Assembly (NCBI GenBank): GCA_905215725.1
Contig: CAJMRD010000001.1
Location: forward strand, 15,436-79,435
Origin: an uncultured bacterium
GTDB lineage: Bacteria; Actinomycetota; Coriobacteriia; Coriobacteriales; Coriobacteriaceae
Direction: 5' to 3'
Length of the DNA stretch: 64,000 bases
Part shown: positions 44,596-52,928 of the stretch, in pieces
How the letters are laid out: each line of letters starts with the position of its first letter
How positions within the stretch are numbered: the stretch's first letter is position 1
Program-made: the position numbers and the translations under genes
The notes under the pieces: generated by a model
The model's database searches: none
Seen by the model: only the letters and a program-made list of their open reading frames with translations
Told to the model about the DNA's origin: nothing

Positions 44596-45075
44596 ATGTT
44601 TAGGCCCTTACGTCGAAAGAAACGCGCCATCACCGACGAGGAAGCGCGCGAACTGCTCGCTACCTGCAAGCGCGGCGTCTTTGCCGTCAACGGCGACGAT
44701 GGCTACCCGTACGCCATTCCCGTCAACTACTTCTTTGACACCGAGCACGACAAGATTTATTTCCATGGCGCCAAAGCTGGCCACAAGGTCGACGCACTCA
44801 AGCGCGATGACAAGGTCTGCTTTACCGTTTACGGCAACGAGTGGTACAAGGACGGTGACTGGGCTCCCTACGTTATGAGCACCGTGGTCTTTGGCCGATG
44901 TCGCCTGGCGAATGACACTCCCGCGTTTATCGAGGATAAAGTCCGCCAGCTCGCCCTTAAGTACTACCCTTCTGCCGAGGAAGTCGAAGAGGAAATCGCC
45001 AAAGACATCAAGGGCGTCCAGCTCTACGAGATTACGATTGAGCATCTTTGCGGCAAGCAGATTCAGGAAAAGTAA
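44596..45075 (+). CDS. Pyridoxamine 5'-phosphate oxidase-like flavin protein (NimA type)
   Basis: 159 residues, split-barrel FMN-binding fold: RRKKRAITDEEARELLATCKRG lead (an NimA-family start), GYPYAIPVNY strand near 37, and IYFHGAKAGHKVDAL near 55. Relatives bind FMN or heme and include nitroimidazole-modifying proteins. The ATG at 44596 follows AAAGGAAG; the earlier ATG at 44557 has no ribosome site. Confidence 0.87.
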   Translation: MFRPLRRKKRAITDEEARELLATCKRGVFAVNGDDGYPYAIPVNYFFDTEHDKIYFHGAKAGHKVDALKRDDKVCFTVYGNEWYKDGDWAPYVMSTVVFGRCRLANDTPAFIEDKVRQLALKYYPSAEEVEEEIAKDIKGVQLYEITIEHLCGKQIQEK

Positions 45076-45102
45076 GCCCCTCAGCAGGTCTCATCAATAG
45101 TA

Positions 45103-45142
45103 ATATGGCCCGGTTCCAGCCCACCTTGGAACCGGGCCATAT
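45103..45142. terminator. Bidirectional terminator hairpin
   Basis: A perfect 16-bp inverted repeat (45103-45118 and 45127-45142) lies between convergent genes, just before the kinase stop at 45145. Confidence 0.75.
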
Positions 45143-45144
45143 GC

Positions 45145-47337
45145 TTATAAAGCGTCGGCAGCTATGTGCGCAAGCGCCTCAACGAGCTCCTGCGAGCTCA
45201 CGGGTTTACTCAGGTGCGCGTTCATGCCCGCCTCACGTGAAAGCCTGCGGTCGTCGGCAAAGGCGTTGGCACTCACGGCGATAATCGGCGTGGTCGCGGC
45301 ATCCTCGCGATCGAGTGCGCGAATCTGACGCGTGGCCTCAAGGCCATCGATGCCAGGCATCATGATGTCCATCAACACCACGTCATACTCGTGCGGTGCG
45401 CTCGCGGTAAACATCTCGACGGCAGACTCACCATCCTTAGCATGCGTCACGACGGCCCCGGCATGGCCGAGCGTAAACTGCGCGATCTCGGCATTCAGAT
45501 CGTTATCCTCTACGAGCAAAACGCGCAAGCCCTGGAGCGCATCGCCGTCTCCCGCATCCGCGCGCACTGCCTGAGGAATCTCGGAGCGCTTGCATTTCTC
45601 GAACGGCAGGCGGATGGTAAACGTCGTCCCCTGCCCCAAGACGCTCGTAAAGCTCATGGTTCCGCCCATAAGCTCGACCAACTGTTTTGCGATAGGCGCG
45701 CCCAGGCCAGTTCCCGATGAAGCGCCTTCCACCTGTTGCTCCTCGCGGCAAAACGGCTCGTAGAGGTGCTGTTGGAACTCCTCGCTCATGCCAATACCGT
45801 TGTCGGCGATCGTGTATTCATAGACGAGGACGCCATCCGCCGGCTCCACCTCGCGGCACACCAGGCGAACATAGCCGCCCTGGCGGTTGTACTTGACGGC
45901 ATTGCCGGCAATATTGAGCAACAAGCGCTTGAGGTGCGTCACGCTCACCCGTGCATAGGGATGATCAAGGGTCTGCTGGTCGCAGATAATTGTCACCAGA
46001 CGCTCCTCGGCCTGGCGCTCAAGAATATCGCGCACTTCGTGGTTGAGGGTCGCCAAGTTTGTGGGAACAAGCTCCAGATCGACCTGCCCGCTCTCCAGGC
46101 GACTCATATCCAGGGCCTCGTTGGCAAGGTCGAGCAGCAGTCCCGATGCCGTCCAGATCTTTGAGCGGCACTCGGTCTGCTTTTGCAGATCGCCCGCATT
46201 GGCATCGCCGACCTCAACCATACCGCGAATGTCGTTGATGGGCGTGCGCAGATCGTGGCTCATGCGGCGCAAAAACTCCGTCTTTGCAGAGTTGGCAGAC
46301 GAGGCCTCACGCACTGCCTTTGCCAGCTTGTCGCCATAGTCGCGCTCCTGCTGCAGCAAGTCCGTCAAACGTCGACGATCAGCGCGGCGGCGCACCATCA
46401 CAACAACGGCTATAACACCGCTGTAGAGCACCAGCACGCCAGCAGCAACAGCCGCGACGACCTCAAAGTAGCGCCGCGCCGAGGCATAGGTGTACACGTA
46501 GAACCCGCGCGCTTTTCCAAATGTGCCCAAATACCACTCGCCGTCGGCGTTAACCAATCTGACCTTACCAGCCGGGCACCGATCCTTTATACCGTCGACA
46601 ATGAAGGCATCCGTCGCAGGCAGATCGAATACGCCCAATATGGTGGGTTCAACGGCATTGGTCGCAACGACTTTGCCATCGCTTTCGATCACGATATTGC
46701 CACTGTCGATGGTCTCATAACCACCGAGCAAACTCTGCAGTTTGAGTGTATTGCTTGCAACCGCCTTCGCGCTCTGATGCCTTACCGCGATAACGATGCC
46801 CTCGCCATCCTGCCGAGTCACGCAGCCAATGTCTGCGACCGAATCATCCGCAAGCGCGATGCGGGCGGTATAGGACTTAAGCGGATGAGTTGCCACCTCA
46901 AGCACGGGTGATTCTTTGAGATACGTAGCGAGCGACCCGTAGTCCGCATCGCCCGTCGAGGACTCGGACACCAAATTGCCCGATGCGTCCGTCACGATCA
47001 GCGCGCTCACGTTGAACTGGTCGGCATATTGCTCCAGCATGGCGTTATCCACCGAACCGTCGCGCTCCATATCGCGAGCCGCCTCTCCGGCAATCTCCAT
47101 AACGCGAATCAGGTTTTTGGTCGTATAGGCGCTGTTGAATGCATCGTAGGAAAGGCTCTGCGTCGCCACGTAATCGACAACGTCGGCAAAGCGCTGCTCG
47201 GCTTGGGCCGTCATGTAACCGTAGCTCATCATGCCGGCAGCAACCGAGAGCGCTATCCCCAGCAGAGCGACAAGGAGCCATGCCCCTGCCGAACGATTGC
47301 CCCGCTCCTGAGCAGCGTGGTCGGGCGCATCGATCAT
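45145..47337 (-). CDS. Hybrid sensor histidine kinase with receiver domain
   Basis: 730 residues: N-terminal TM (about 20-42), a periplasmic double-Cache-like sensor (45-290), second TM near 300-318, a His kinase core with MSHDLRTP (His at about 360) and the boxes NAVKYN, DNGIGM and GTGLGA, then a receiver with phospho-Asp near 657 (LMDIMMPG) and a Lys in LSKPV. No DNA-binding output. The start overlaps the stop of the solute-binding gene by ATGA, so the lipoprotein and kinase are translated together. It is a paralogue of the frameshifted kinase nearby. Confidence 0.92.
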   Translation of the reverse strand: MIDAPDHAAQERGNRSAGAWLLVALLGIALSVAAGMMSYGYMTAQAEQRFADVVDYVATQSLSYDAFNSAYTTKNLIRVMEIAGEAARDMERDGSVDNAMLEQYADQFNVSALIVTDASGNLVSESSTGDADYGSLATYLKESPVLEVATHPLKSYTARIALADDSVADIGCVTRQDGEGIVIAVRHQSAKAVASNTLKLQSLLGGYETIDSGNIVIESDGKVVATNAVEPTILGVFDLPATDAFIVDGIKDRCPAGKVRLVNADGEWYLGTFGKARGFYVYTYASARRYFEVVAAVAAGVLVLYSGVIAVVVMVRRRADRRRLTDLLQQERDYGDKLAKAVREASSANSAKTEFLRRMSHDLRTPINDIRGMVEVGDANAGDLQKQTECRSKIWTASGLLLDLANEALDMSRLESGQVDLELVPTNLATLNHEVRDILERQAEERLVTIICDQQTLDHPYARVSVTHLKRLLLNIAGNAVKYNRQGGYVRLVCREVEPADGVLVYEYTIADNGIGMSEEFQQHLYEPFCREEQQVEGASSGTGLGAPIAKQLVELMGGTMSFTSVLGQGTTFTIRLPFEKCKRSEIPQAVRADAGDGDALQGLRVLLVEDNDLNAEIAQFTLGHAGAVVTHAKDGESAVEMFTASAPHEYDVVLMDIMMPGIDGLEATRQIRALDREDAATTPIIAVSANAFADDRRLSREAGMNAHLSKPVSSQELVEALAHIAADAL

Positions 47338-48203
47338 GACAGGCCCTCCATATTCAAAAATGGCGAAGGGTCATCGAAGTACTTTGACACCAGGCATTCC
47401 ATGGTGCCATCGGCAAGCATTTCTTGGTAGGCATGAGTGAGCTTGACGTCGATGCCACGCGTATCGTTGATATCGAAAGCGGTGCCCAAACCGACCTCTA
47501 GCAGCGGCTCATCCAAAATGCGATATGTCACACCATAGTCTTTTTCGTAGGTGAGGAACGAAGACTCATGCGCGGCGATAGCGTCGACCAGGCCCTCGAC
47601 GAGCGCCGGGTTCAGGTATGAACCGTCCGAAAAGCTGTAGAGTTCCTTGATCTGCGGAACGTTTTCATTTGTATGATTGAGCAAAATGTCCTCGGGCTTG
47701 GTGGTGGACTGAACGGCCACGACCTTGTCCTCAAGATCGGCAAGCGTGTAGATGTCGCTCGCGGGATCGACCGCGACCACCTGGCGGCTCGCAAGGTACG
47801 GGCCGGCCCAACGATACTCGTTTTCGCGACCCGTCATGCTAAAGCTGCCCATGACACAATCGAGTTCGCCGCTCGCCAGCAGCTCTTTCTTCTTTTCCCA
47901 ATCGATCAGCTGGTACTTTGGCTTGTAACCAATGCGGGCCAAAGCCTCGGTCAATATCTCGACATCCAGGCCAACGATATCGCCGTACTCGTCGGTATAC
48001 ACAAACGGCGGATAGAGGTCGCTGCCGACGTTGAGCGTCTTAAGGTCGTCGTCTTTGACCTGCGAGGCGTCCAGACCTTTTGATGCAGACGTCGAGGCTT
48101 CGCCATTACGCCCAGAACAGCCAGCTATCGCTACGACAAAGGCACTCGCCACCGCAAGCGCAACAAACAACGATATGGCAACCGAGCGACGGGGTCTTTT
48201 CAT
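47334..48203 (-). CDS. Solute-binding lipoprotein (amino-acid type) coupled to a hybrid kinase
   Basis: 289 residues with a lipoprotein signal (lipobox VAIAGC, Cys at about 29) and a polar-amino-acid-binding SBP domain (YPPFVYTDEYGDIVGLDVEI, then WEKKKELLASGELDCVMG). No permease or ATPase gene accompanies it. It is followed by, and overlaps, a hybrid kinase, so it probably acts as the kinase's ligand-binding partner rather than as a transport component. Confidence 0.9.
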   Translation of the reverse strand: MKRPRRSVAISLFVALAVASAFVVAIAGCSGRNGEASTSASKGLDASQVKDDDLKTLNVGSDLYPPFVYTDEYGDIVGLDVEILTEALARIGYKPKYQLIDWEKKKELLASGELDCVMGSFSMTGRENEYRWAGPYLASRQVVAVDPASDIYTLADLEDKVVAVQSTTKPEDILLNHTNENVPQIKELYSFSDGSYLNPALVEGLVDAIAAHESSFLTYEKDYGVTYRILDEPLLEVGLGTAFDINDTRGIDVKLTHAYQEMLADGTMECLVSKYFDDPSPFLNMEGLS

Positions 48204-48300
48204 CGAGCTCCAGACGATCCTGTTTACAGACTAAAATGGTAAGAAATAATAGCAAACAAAACCACACAAGTGCCCAATGGTTACAGACGTTTTACCATGC

Positions 48301-48332
48301 GGGGCCTTCCAGTCGACTTGGCAGAAGGCCCC
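48301..48332. terminator. Hairpin after the MalY/PatB gene
   Basis: GGGGCCTTC (48301-48309) pairs with GAAGGCCCC (48324-48332). No clear T-tract on the minus strand. Confidence 0.5.
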
Positions 48333-48347
48333 ACATGCAGTGCTCAC

Positions 48348-49562
48348 TTACCGTGCATTAAAAACGTAGCGGTCCAGGCGGTCGCACGCTTCCTTTACGC
48401 GCGAAAGCGGCAGCGCCAGATTCACGCGAATGTGGCAGGACCCGTGGAACGGGCGGCCGTCCTGATACCCCACGCCCACGCGCGCCCCCTCGTCGAGCAG
48501 CCACTGAATATCGCGGCCATGCTCGCGGCACCACTCGGTGCAGTCCAGAAACACCATGTACGTGCCCTGCGGACGCGAATAAGACACGCCCTCAAAATGC
48601 TCGTCCACGTAATTGCAGAAGTACTCGATATTGCCGGCAAGCACCTGGTTGAGCTCGTCCAGCCACTCGTAGCCTTGCGGCTGGTAGGCACCGATAAGCG
48701 CGTGCATCGAGAGGACGTTCATCTCGTTGTAGTGAGTCTTGTTGGACACGGCACACACGCGGTCGCGCAGCGTCTCGTTGTAGATGATGTGGTAGCTGCC
48801 GACCAGACCCGCCAGGTTAAACGTCTTGCTCGGCGCATAGAGGGCAACCGTGCGCATGCGGGCATCCTCGCTCACCGACTGCGTCGGGATATGCTTGTGT
48901 CCCGGCAGGATGATATCGGACCAAATCTCGTCCGAGATCACCACGCAATCGTGCTGGCGATAGATGTCCATGGCGCGCTCGATTTCGTCGCGCTCCCATA
49001 CGCGCCCGCAGGGATTGTGCGGCGAGCAGAACACCGCGGCATGGATGTTGTTTTGGGCGAGTTTGCACTCCATGTCCTCAAAGTCCATGCGCCACACGCC
49101 CCGGTTGTCGAGTTTAAGCGGGCTGTGGACAATGCGATAGCCCGCGGCCTCGATGGACTTGGTAAAGCCGATGTAGGTGGGGCTGTGGACCAGCACCGCA
49201 TCGCCCGGCTGGACATACGCGCGCAGCGTCGACACGACGCCGCCCAGCACGCCGTTTTCGTAGCCGATATGTTCAGGGCTCAAACCTTCGACGCCATTGC
49301 GGCGATTCTGCCATTCGATGATGCGGTCGAAGTACTCGGGACGCGGATTGAAATAGCCGAACATGGGGTGCTGGGCACGCTGAATGATGTGTTCCTGGAC
49401 CGTGGGCACCGTGGCAAAATTCATGTCAGCCACCCACATGGGGATGCGGTCGAAGCCCTCGTCGGGTGCGTTCGGAGCCATACCGGGGATCTCGCCCCAA
49501 GAGTCAACGGCGATGGAGTCCATGCCGTGGCGGTCGATAAGCGAGCTAAAGTCGTATTTCAT
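48348..49562 (-). CDS. MalY/PatB-family PLP aminotransferase or C-S lyase
   Basis: 404 residues, fold type I. IPMWVADMNFATVPTVQ, the SPTYIGF loop, the CSPHNPCGRVW turn and the PLP-Lys in ALYAPSKTFNLAGL (Lys at about 235) identify the PatB/MalY branch, cystathionine beta-lyases that release sulphur from cystathionine or cysteine conjugates. The ATG at 49562 follows GGGGGCTC and gives the family's MKYDFSSLIDR start. Actual substrate is unproven. Confidence 0.9.
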   Translation of the reverse strand: MKYDFSSLIDRHGMDSIAVDSWGEIPGMAPNAPDEGFDRIPMWVADMNFATVPTVQEHIIQRAQHPMFGYFNPRPEYFDRIIEWQNRRNGVEGLSPEHIGYENGVLGGVVSTLRAYVQPGDAVLVHSPTYIGFTKSIEAAGYRIVHSPLKLDNRGVWRMDFEDMECKLAQNNIHAAVFCSPHNPCGRVWERDEIERAMDIYRQHDCVVISDEIWSDIILPGHKHIPTQSVSEDARMRTVALYAPSKTFNLAGLVGSYHIIYNETLRDRVCAVSNKTHYNEMNVLSMHALIGAYQPQGYEWLDELNQVLAGNIEYFCNYVDEHFEGVSYSRPQGTYMVFLDCTEWCREHGRDIQWLLDEGARVGVGYQDGRPFHGSCHIRVNLALPLSRVKEACDRLDRYVFNAR

Positions 49563-49673
49563 GCTGAGCCCCCGTGCAAAGTGATTGTTTTGGTAGGCGT
49601 TATTGTCCACCAGCGTGGGCGGTTTTGGCGCGGGGTTTGGCGCTTAATTTGACGGGTGCGAACGAATGGCTGG

Positions 49674-50420
49674 TTAGTCTTGCGCGTCGTTGACGGCAAC
49701 TACGGTTAGCTGGGTTTCATCGACCGCAAACGATATGTCGAGCCCGGCGAAGGCCAGATGATAGACGCGGTTTGGCTCGTGCTTGCTGCCCGCGCGGCGC
49801 GGATCTTGGCGAAGGACCTCGACCAAGCCGGGGAGCTTTGCGGGCGGGACCATATCCTGCAGCGCTTGCGGGAACTCAACATCGAGCTCTTGCCACGGAG
49901 CATCCTCAATCCAGCCGCCCGTCGCATCCGGGTGACAGTCGGCAAATGGAATGTAAGGCTTGATATCGTAGATGGGCGTGCCATCGCGCAGGTCGGCCCC
50001 CAGCACATGGATGATGGGGCCATCGTCGGTGGGCTCGACACGATCGAGCTTGACGCAGGTAAGCCCAATGGGATTAGGGCGAAACGGGCTGCGCGTGGCA
50101 AACACTCCCACACGTTCGGCTCCGCCCAGACGCGGCGGGCGCACGGTCTTCGACCACTTGACGTTGGTGCCAGACCTGTCCTGCGTTTTGGCATCGGCAG
50201 CTATGTCCTTAGCCGTGCCGCCGGGCGTTCCGTTTTCGAAGCGCCACAGCAGCCACAGGTGAGAGAAGGAGTCCAGACCCTCAACCGCTGCATTGGAGGC
50301 AAATTCCGGCTCAAAAACGATGCGTCCCTGCAGATGAGGCGCCAAAAAGCTGTTGCGCGGAATGCCGAACTTCTGCGGCAGGTCGGTATGTATGTGTGCA
50401 ATAGGTTCCATGCCGGTCAT
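49674..50420 (-). CDS. trmO: tRNA (t6A37)-methyltransferase TrmO
   Basis: 248 residues. The SPFRPNPIGL motif near 110 and the DGTPIYDIKPYIP motif near 143 are diagnostic of TrmO (TsaA/YaeB), which uses SAM to methylate N6-threonylcarbamoyl-adenosine 37 in threonine tRNA. The N-terminal beta-barrel is followed by the usual small C-terminal domain. Start uncertain: ATG 50420 or 50411; neither has a strong ribosome site. Confidence 0.9.
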   Translation of the reverse strand: MTGMEPIAHIHTDLPQKFGIPRNSFLAPHLQGRIVFEPEFASNAAVEGLDSFSHLWLLWRFENGTPGGTAKDIAADAKTQDRSGTNVKWSKTVRPPRLGGAERVGVFATRSPFRPNPIGLTCVKLDRVEPTDDGPIIHVLGADLRDGTPIYDIKPYIPFADCHPDATGGWIEDAPWQELDVEFPQALQDMVPPAKLPGLVEVLRQDPRRAGSKHEPNRVYHLAFAGLDISFAVDETQLTVVAVNDAQD

Positions 50421-50551
50421 TGTACGGCATGGAGGTGTGGGGCGTTGTGCGCAATTCTTCGCCGCAGTCCCCGTCGTGCAACCAACGGTTGCTTGGAAGG
50501 GCGCCTGCCGCCGCGTATGCTTAAGCCATCAACCAGCAGAAAGGAGCCGCT

Positions 50552-51379
50552 ATGGCCTTTGCAGAAAAGCTCATTGCCATCCGTCGCGCCCATCACCTTA
50601 CCCAAGAGCAGCTCGCCGCCAAGCTCTTCGTCACGCGCCAAGCCATCAGCCGTTGGGAGCGTGGCGAGGTCACACCGGGTATCGATATGATGAAGCTCAT
50701 CGCCGCCGTAACCGGCGAGCCACTGTCTCATCTGCTCGAAATGCCCGAGCACTATTGCCAAAGCTGCGGCATGATACTCACGCCCGACGACTGCGGCACC
50801 GATGCCACGGGCGCCACGACCGACCATTACTGCAAGTGGTGCTACGACCACGGCAAGTACACCTACGACACCACCATGGAGGCGATGATCGAGGATTGCG
50901 CCCCGCGGCTAGCACAAAACACCGGCATGTCGCTCGACGAAGCCGTCTCGCTCATGGGCGCCGTGCTGCCGCAACTGGAGCGCTGGCGCACCGTGCAGGA
51001 AAACGAGGAGCGCTACGGCGCCGAAGCGCGGGCGCGCTACGGCGATGAAGTCATCGATGCAGCAAACGAAGCGCTGCTGGACATGGATCCTCAGACATGG
51101 AACGACATGAAGGAACTTGAACGCGCTATTCTGGGCCAGCTCTCGATTGCCATGGGCGATGGCGATGCGAATGGAAGCGAGGCTCGCAAGCTTGTCGCGA
51201 TGCATCGTCGTTGGATTGGTCTCAACTGGGGACGCGAACCCCAGAACGAAGCGTACCTGGGCCTCGCCAATGGTTATCTTGCCGACCAGCGCTTTGTTGA
51301 CTACTACGACAAGCCCTGCGGCACCGGAGCCACGGCGTTTCTGGTCCAAGCCATCGAGTCGTCACTGGTCCGCGCATAG
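50552..51379 (+). CDS. XRE HTH - zinc ribbon - TipAS fusion regulator
   Basis: 275 residues. An XRE/Cro-type helix-turn-helix (8-60, RRAHHLTQEQLAAKLFVTRQ) is followed by a Cys cluster (YCQSCGMIL, then C-x2-C in YCKWC, about 69-95) and a C-terminal TipAS-like domain (about 150-270): HRRWIGLNWG, GLANGYLADQRFVDYYDK and the closing AIESS. In TipAL the TipAS domain follows a MerR-type HTH and captures thiopeptide antibiotics. Here the DNA-binding part is XRE. This is probably a drug- or peptide-responsive regulator; the glutaredoxin gene follows. The start is set by AAAGGAG. Confidence 0.85.
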   Translation: MAFAEKLIAIRRAHHLTQEQLAAKLFVTRQAISRWERGEVTPGIDMMKLIAAVTGEPLSHLLEMPEHYCQSCGMILTPDDCGTDATGATTDHYCKWCYDHGKYTYDTTMEAMIEDCAPRLAQNTGMSLDEAVSLMGAVLPQLERWRTVQENEERYGAEARARYGDEVIDAANEALLDMDPQTWNDMKELERAILGQLSIAMGDGDANGSEARKLVAMHRRWIGLNWGREPQNEAYLGLANGYLADQRFVDYYDKPCGTGATAFLVQAIESSLVRA

Positions 51380-51430
51380 ACCGCGGCGGCTTTGGGTATT
51401 TCAATCAAAACCTCAACCGATTGGAGACCT

Positions 51431-51676
51431 ATGGCTACTGATCACGAGCTCGTGCTCTACGTTATGACCGGCTGCCCGTATTGCATAAAGGTCAAGCGCT
51501 TTTTGGCCGATAACGGCGTGACCATTCCCGAGCGCAATATCTCGACCGATACCGAAGCCGAGCAGACACTCATCGCCGTCGGCGGAAAGCGCCAGGTTCC
51601 CTGCCTGTTCATCGACGGCAAGCCACTCTACGAGTCGAGCGACATCATCGCATGGGTACAGAAGAACCTGCTCTAG
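51431..51676 (+). CDS. Glutaredoxin-like protein
   Basis: 81 residues, thioredoxin fold: LVLYVMTGCPYCIKVKRFL with the CPYC active site at residues 14-17, then QVPCLFIDGKPLYES (the cis-Pro loop). A dithiol glutaredoxin, reducing disulphides with glutathione or an equivalent thiol. The ATG at 51431 is the only start with a suitable leader. It lies 51 bases after the TipAS-fusion gene. Confidence 0.92.
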   Translation: MATDHELVLYVMTGCPYCIKVKRFLADNGVTIPERNISTDTEAEQTLIAVGGKRQVPCLFIDGKPLYESSDIIAWVQKNLL

Positions 51677-51711
51677 CACGCGCACTCTGTCCATCCAAGG
51701 AACCCCACCGA

Positions 51712-51781
51712 CCCAAACATGTACGTCAGCATCCAAAGTCGACATTTTTCGACATCTTTGGATGCTGGTGTACAGCTTTTG
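51712..51781. repeat. Hairpin repeat family D, copy 1
   Basis: GTACGTCAGCATCCAAAG (51721-51738) pairs with CTTTGGATGCTGGTGTAC around TCGACATTTTTCGACAT. The same sequence recurs at 52796-52866. It follows the glutaredoxin stop and ends in AGCTTTT, like an intrinsic terminator. Confidence 0.8.
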
Positions 51782-51869
51782 CGGGTAGTCATGGACGCTC
51801 TTAACCGGCTAATTGTTTGAGGCGACCTTTGGATTATGGCTGTTTGACGCCACTGGAAAGGGTTTCCGA

Positions 51870-52113
51870 GAGGGCTGTGGTCAAAAAAGGGCAAATATGA
51901 GTACTGCTACCTGTTTAGTAGCAGCGATTTTGATCACTTCAGGAGCTATTCAACGTTCCATACGTCCGTAGACGACGCTATTTCTCCTCATATGTTCAAT
52001 AAAAGTAGCTCCTAATGGGAACAAATCTCATCAGGAGTTACTATTTATAGCAAAATAAATGCAACTATAATGGCAACAGTACTCATATTTGCCCTTTTTT
52101 GACCACGACCCTC
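51870..52113. mobile_element. MITE-like element, 244 bp, with long imperfect terminal inverted repeats
   Basis: The ends are inverted repeats. A 29-base perfect inner part (51878-51906 and 52077-52105, TGGTCAAAAAAGGGCAAATA... and complement) extends outward to GAGGG...CCCTC with two mismatches. The interior is A+T-rich and holds nested stems: CTGCTAC/GTAGCAG (51904-51910, 51918-51924) and AGGAGCTA/TAGCTCCT. It has no reading frame of note. No clear target duplication. A non-autonomous insertion element is the best reading; a structured RNA is the alternative. Confidence 0.55.
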
Positions 52114-52208
52114 CAGAATAGCCGCTGAGGACGACACTAAATGACAAAATCCGGCACTTGGACGTTCTTATATGATTAGCCATTGAAGGACACCTAACGA
52201 CTACTCCC

Positions 52209-52233
52209 ATTCGCGACACACTGTGTCGCGAAT
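52209..52233. repeat. 25-base near-perfect palindrome
   Basis: ATTCGCGACACA (52209-52220) and TGTGTCGCGAAT (52222-52233) flank a single C. Such an uninterrupted dyad could be a protein-binding site or the remnant of a repeat. Confidence 0.6.
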
Positions 52234-52510
52234 TAAGCTGGTCCCATTACCGAAGACCAGTGAGAGCTCCTGCCCAGAATCTCGATAGCTTAATAAAGCG
52301 CTCCCCTCCGGAAGTTCAATGGGCATCCAAATTCCAAGCTGAAAAGCAAAGGAGTATCGAAGCCGTCAATGCTCATTTCCTATCGAGCAGGCGGATCAAA
52401 ACAAGCTAATTAGCCCGATAAACTGCTTGTATTTTTGTCTACAAAACTGTATACAAAAAAGGGAATCCGAGAACCAGCGCTCGACATTATGTCGATCGAT
52501 AGGAGGCGCC

Positions 52511-52777
52511 ATGGATGCTGAGCAGCTTGAAAAAATGATGGGATTTGCCCCTGGAGAGTTAGAGAATGCCGCGGAAGCTTACGAAAAAGATGAATGGCCG
52601 AAAGGCCGCACCGTTAAGCTGGGAAGGCCGCCGATCTCTGATGAGCCGAGCGCTGTCTTGTCGGCACGTGTGGGCGAATCGGTTCTTGAGGCGTTTGACG
52701 AAAAAGCCAAACGCCATGGGCAAACGCGCACGGAACGGCTCAGGGAACTCATAACACTTGATGCAATGATTGCCTAG
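52511..52777 (+). CDS. Small ribbon-helix-helix-like protein (orphan antitoxin-type)
   Basis: 88 residues. An acidic N-terminal half is followed by a strand-helix-helix segment (AVLSARVGESVLEAFDEKAKRHGQTRTERLRELI) like CopG/Arc-type antitoxins and repressors. The start at 52511 has a strong AGGAGG. Many such proteins pair with a toxin gene; none is visible within 700 bases on either side, so it stands alone here. It may autoregulate. Confidence 0.6.
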   Translation: MDAEQLEKMMGFAPGELENAAEAYEKDEWPKGRTVKLGRPPISDEPSAVLSARVGESVLEAFDEKAKRHGQTRTERLRELITLDAMIA

Positions 52778-52795
52778 GCACCGCTCCCCCGCCGA

Positions 52796-52866
52796 ACCCA
52801 AACATGTACGCCAGCATCCAAAGTCGACATTTTCGACATCTTTGGATGCTGGTGTGCAGCTTTTTG
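52796..52866. repeat. Hairpin repeat family D, copy 2
   Basis: Near-identical to the copy at 51712, about 1.1 kb away: GTACGCCAGCATCCAAAG pairs with CTTTGGATGCTGGTGTGC and is followed by AGCTTTTT. It sits just after the ribbon-helix-helix stop. Confidence 0.85.
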
Positions 52867-52871
52867 CTACA

Positions 52872-52927
52872 TAGTCGTTGGGGACGTTCTTAAATGACTA
52901 GTCGTTAAAGAACGTCCCCAACGACTA
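52872..52927. repeat. Hairpin repeat family A, copy 3
   Basis: TAGTCGTTGGGGACGTTCT (52872-52890) pairs perfectly with AGAACGTCCCCAACGACTA (52909-52927). Relative to copies 1 and 2, CATT is CGTT in the left arm and AATG is AACG in the right arm, a matched change. It abuts the stop codon of the Dus gene at 52929. Confidence 0.9.
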
Positions 52928-52928
52928 G

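Larger units (their letters stand above)
51677..52510. other. Gene-poor A+T-rich stretch between glutaredoxin and the ribbon-helix-helix gene
   Basis: 834 bases without a supported gene. It holds repeat D copy 1, the 244-bp MITE-like element, a decayed family A copy (GGACGTTCTTATATGATTAG, 52155-52174), and the palindrome at 52209-52233. The short frames present have no ribosome sites and resemble nothing. It looks like a landing zone for small repeats. Confidence 0.7.

Noticed and set aside
48270..49652. Plus-strand frame of 460 codons
   Set aside because: Antisense to the MalY/PatB gene, which carries the PLP motifs.
51870..52113. Retron or other reverse-transcriptase-linked RNA
   Set aside because: The nested stems are suggestive, but no reverse transcriptase is anywhere near.
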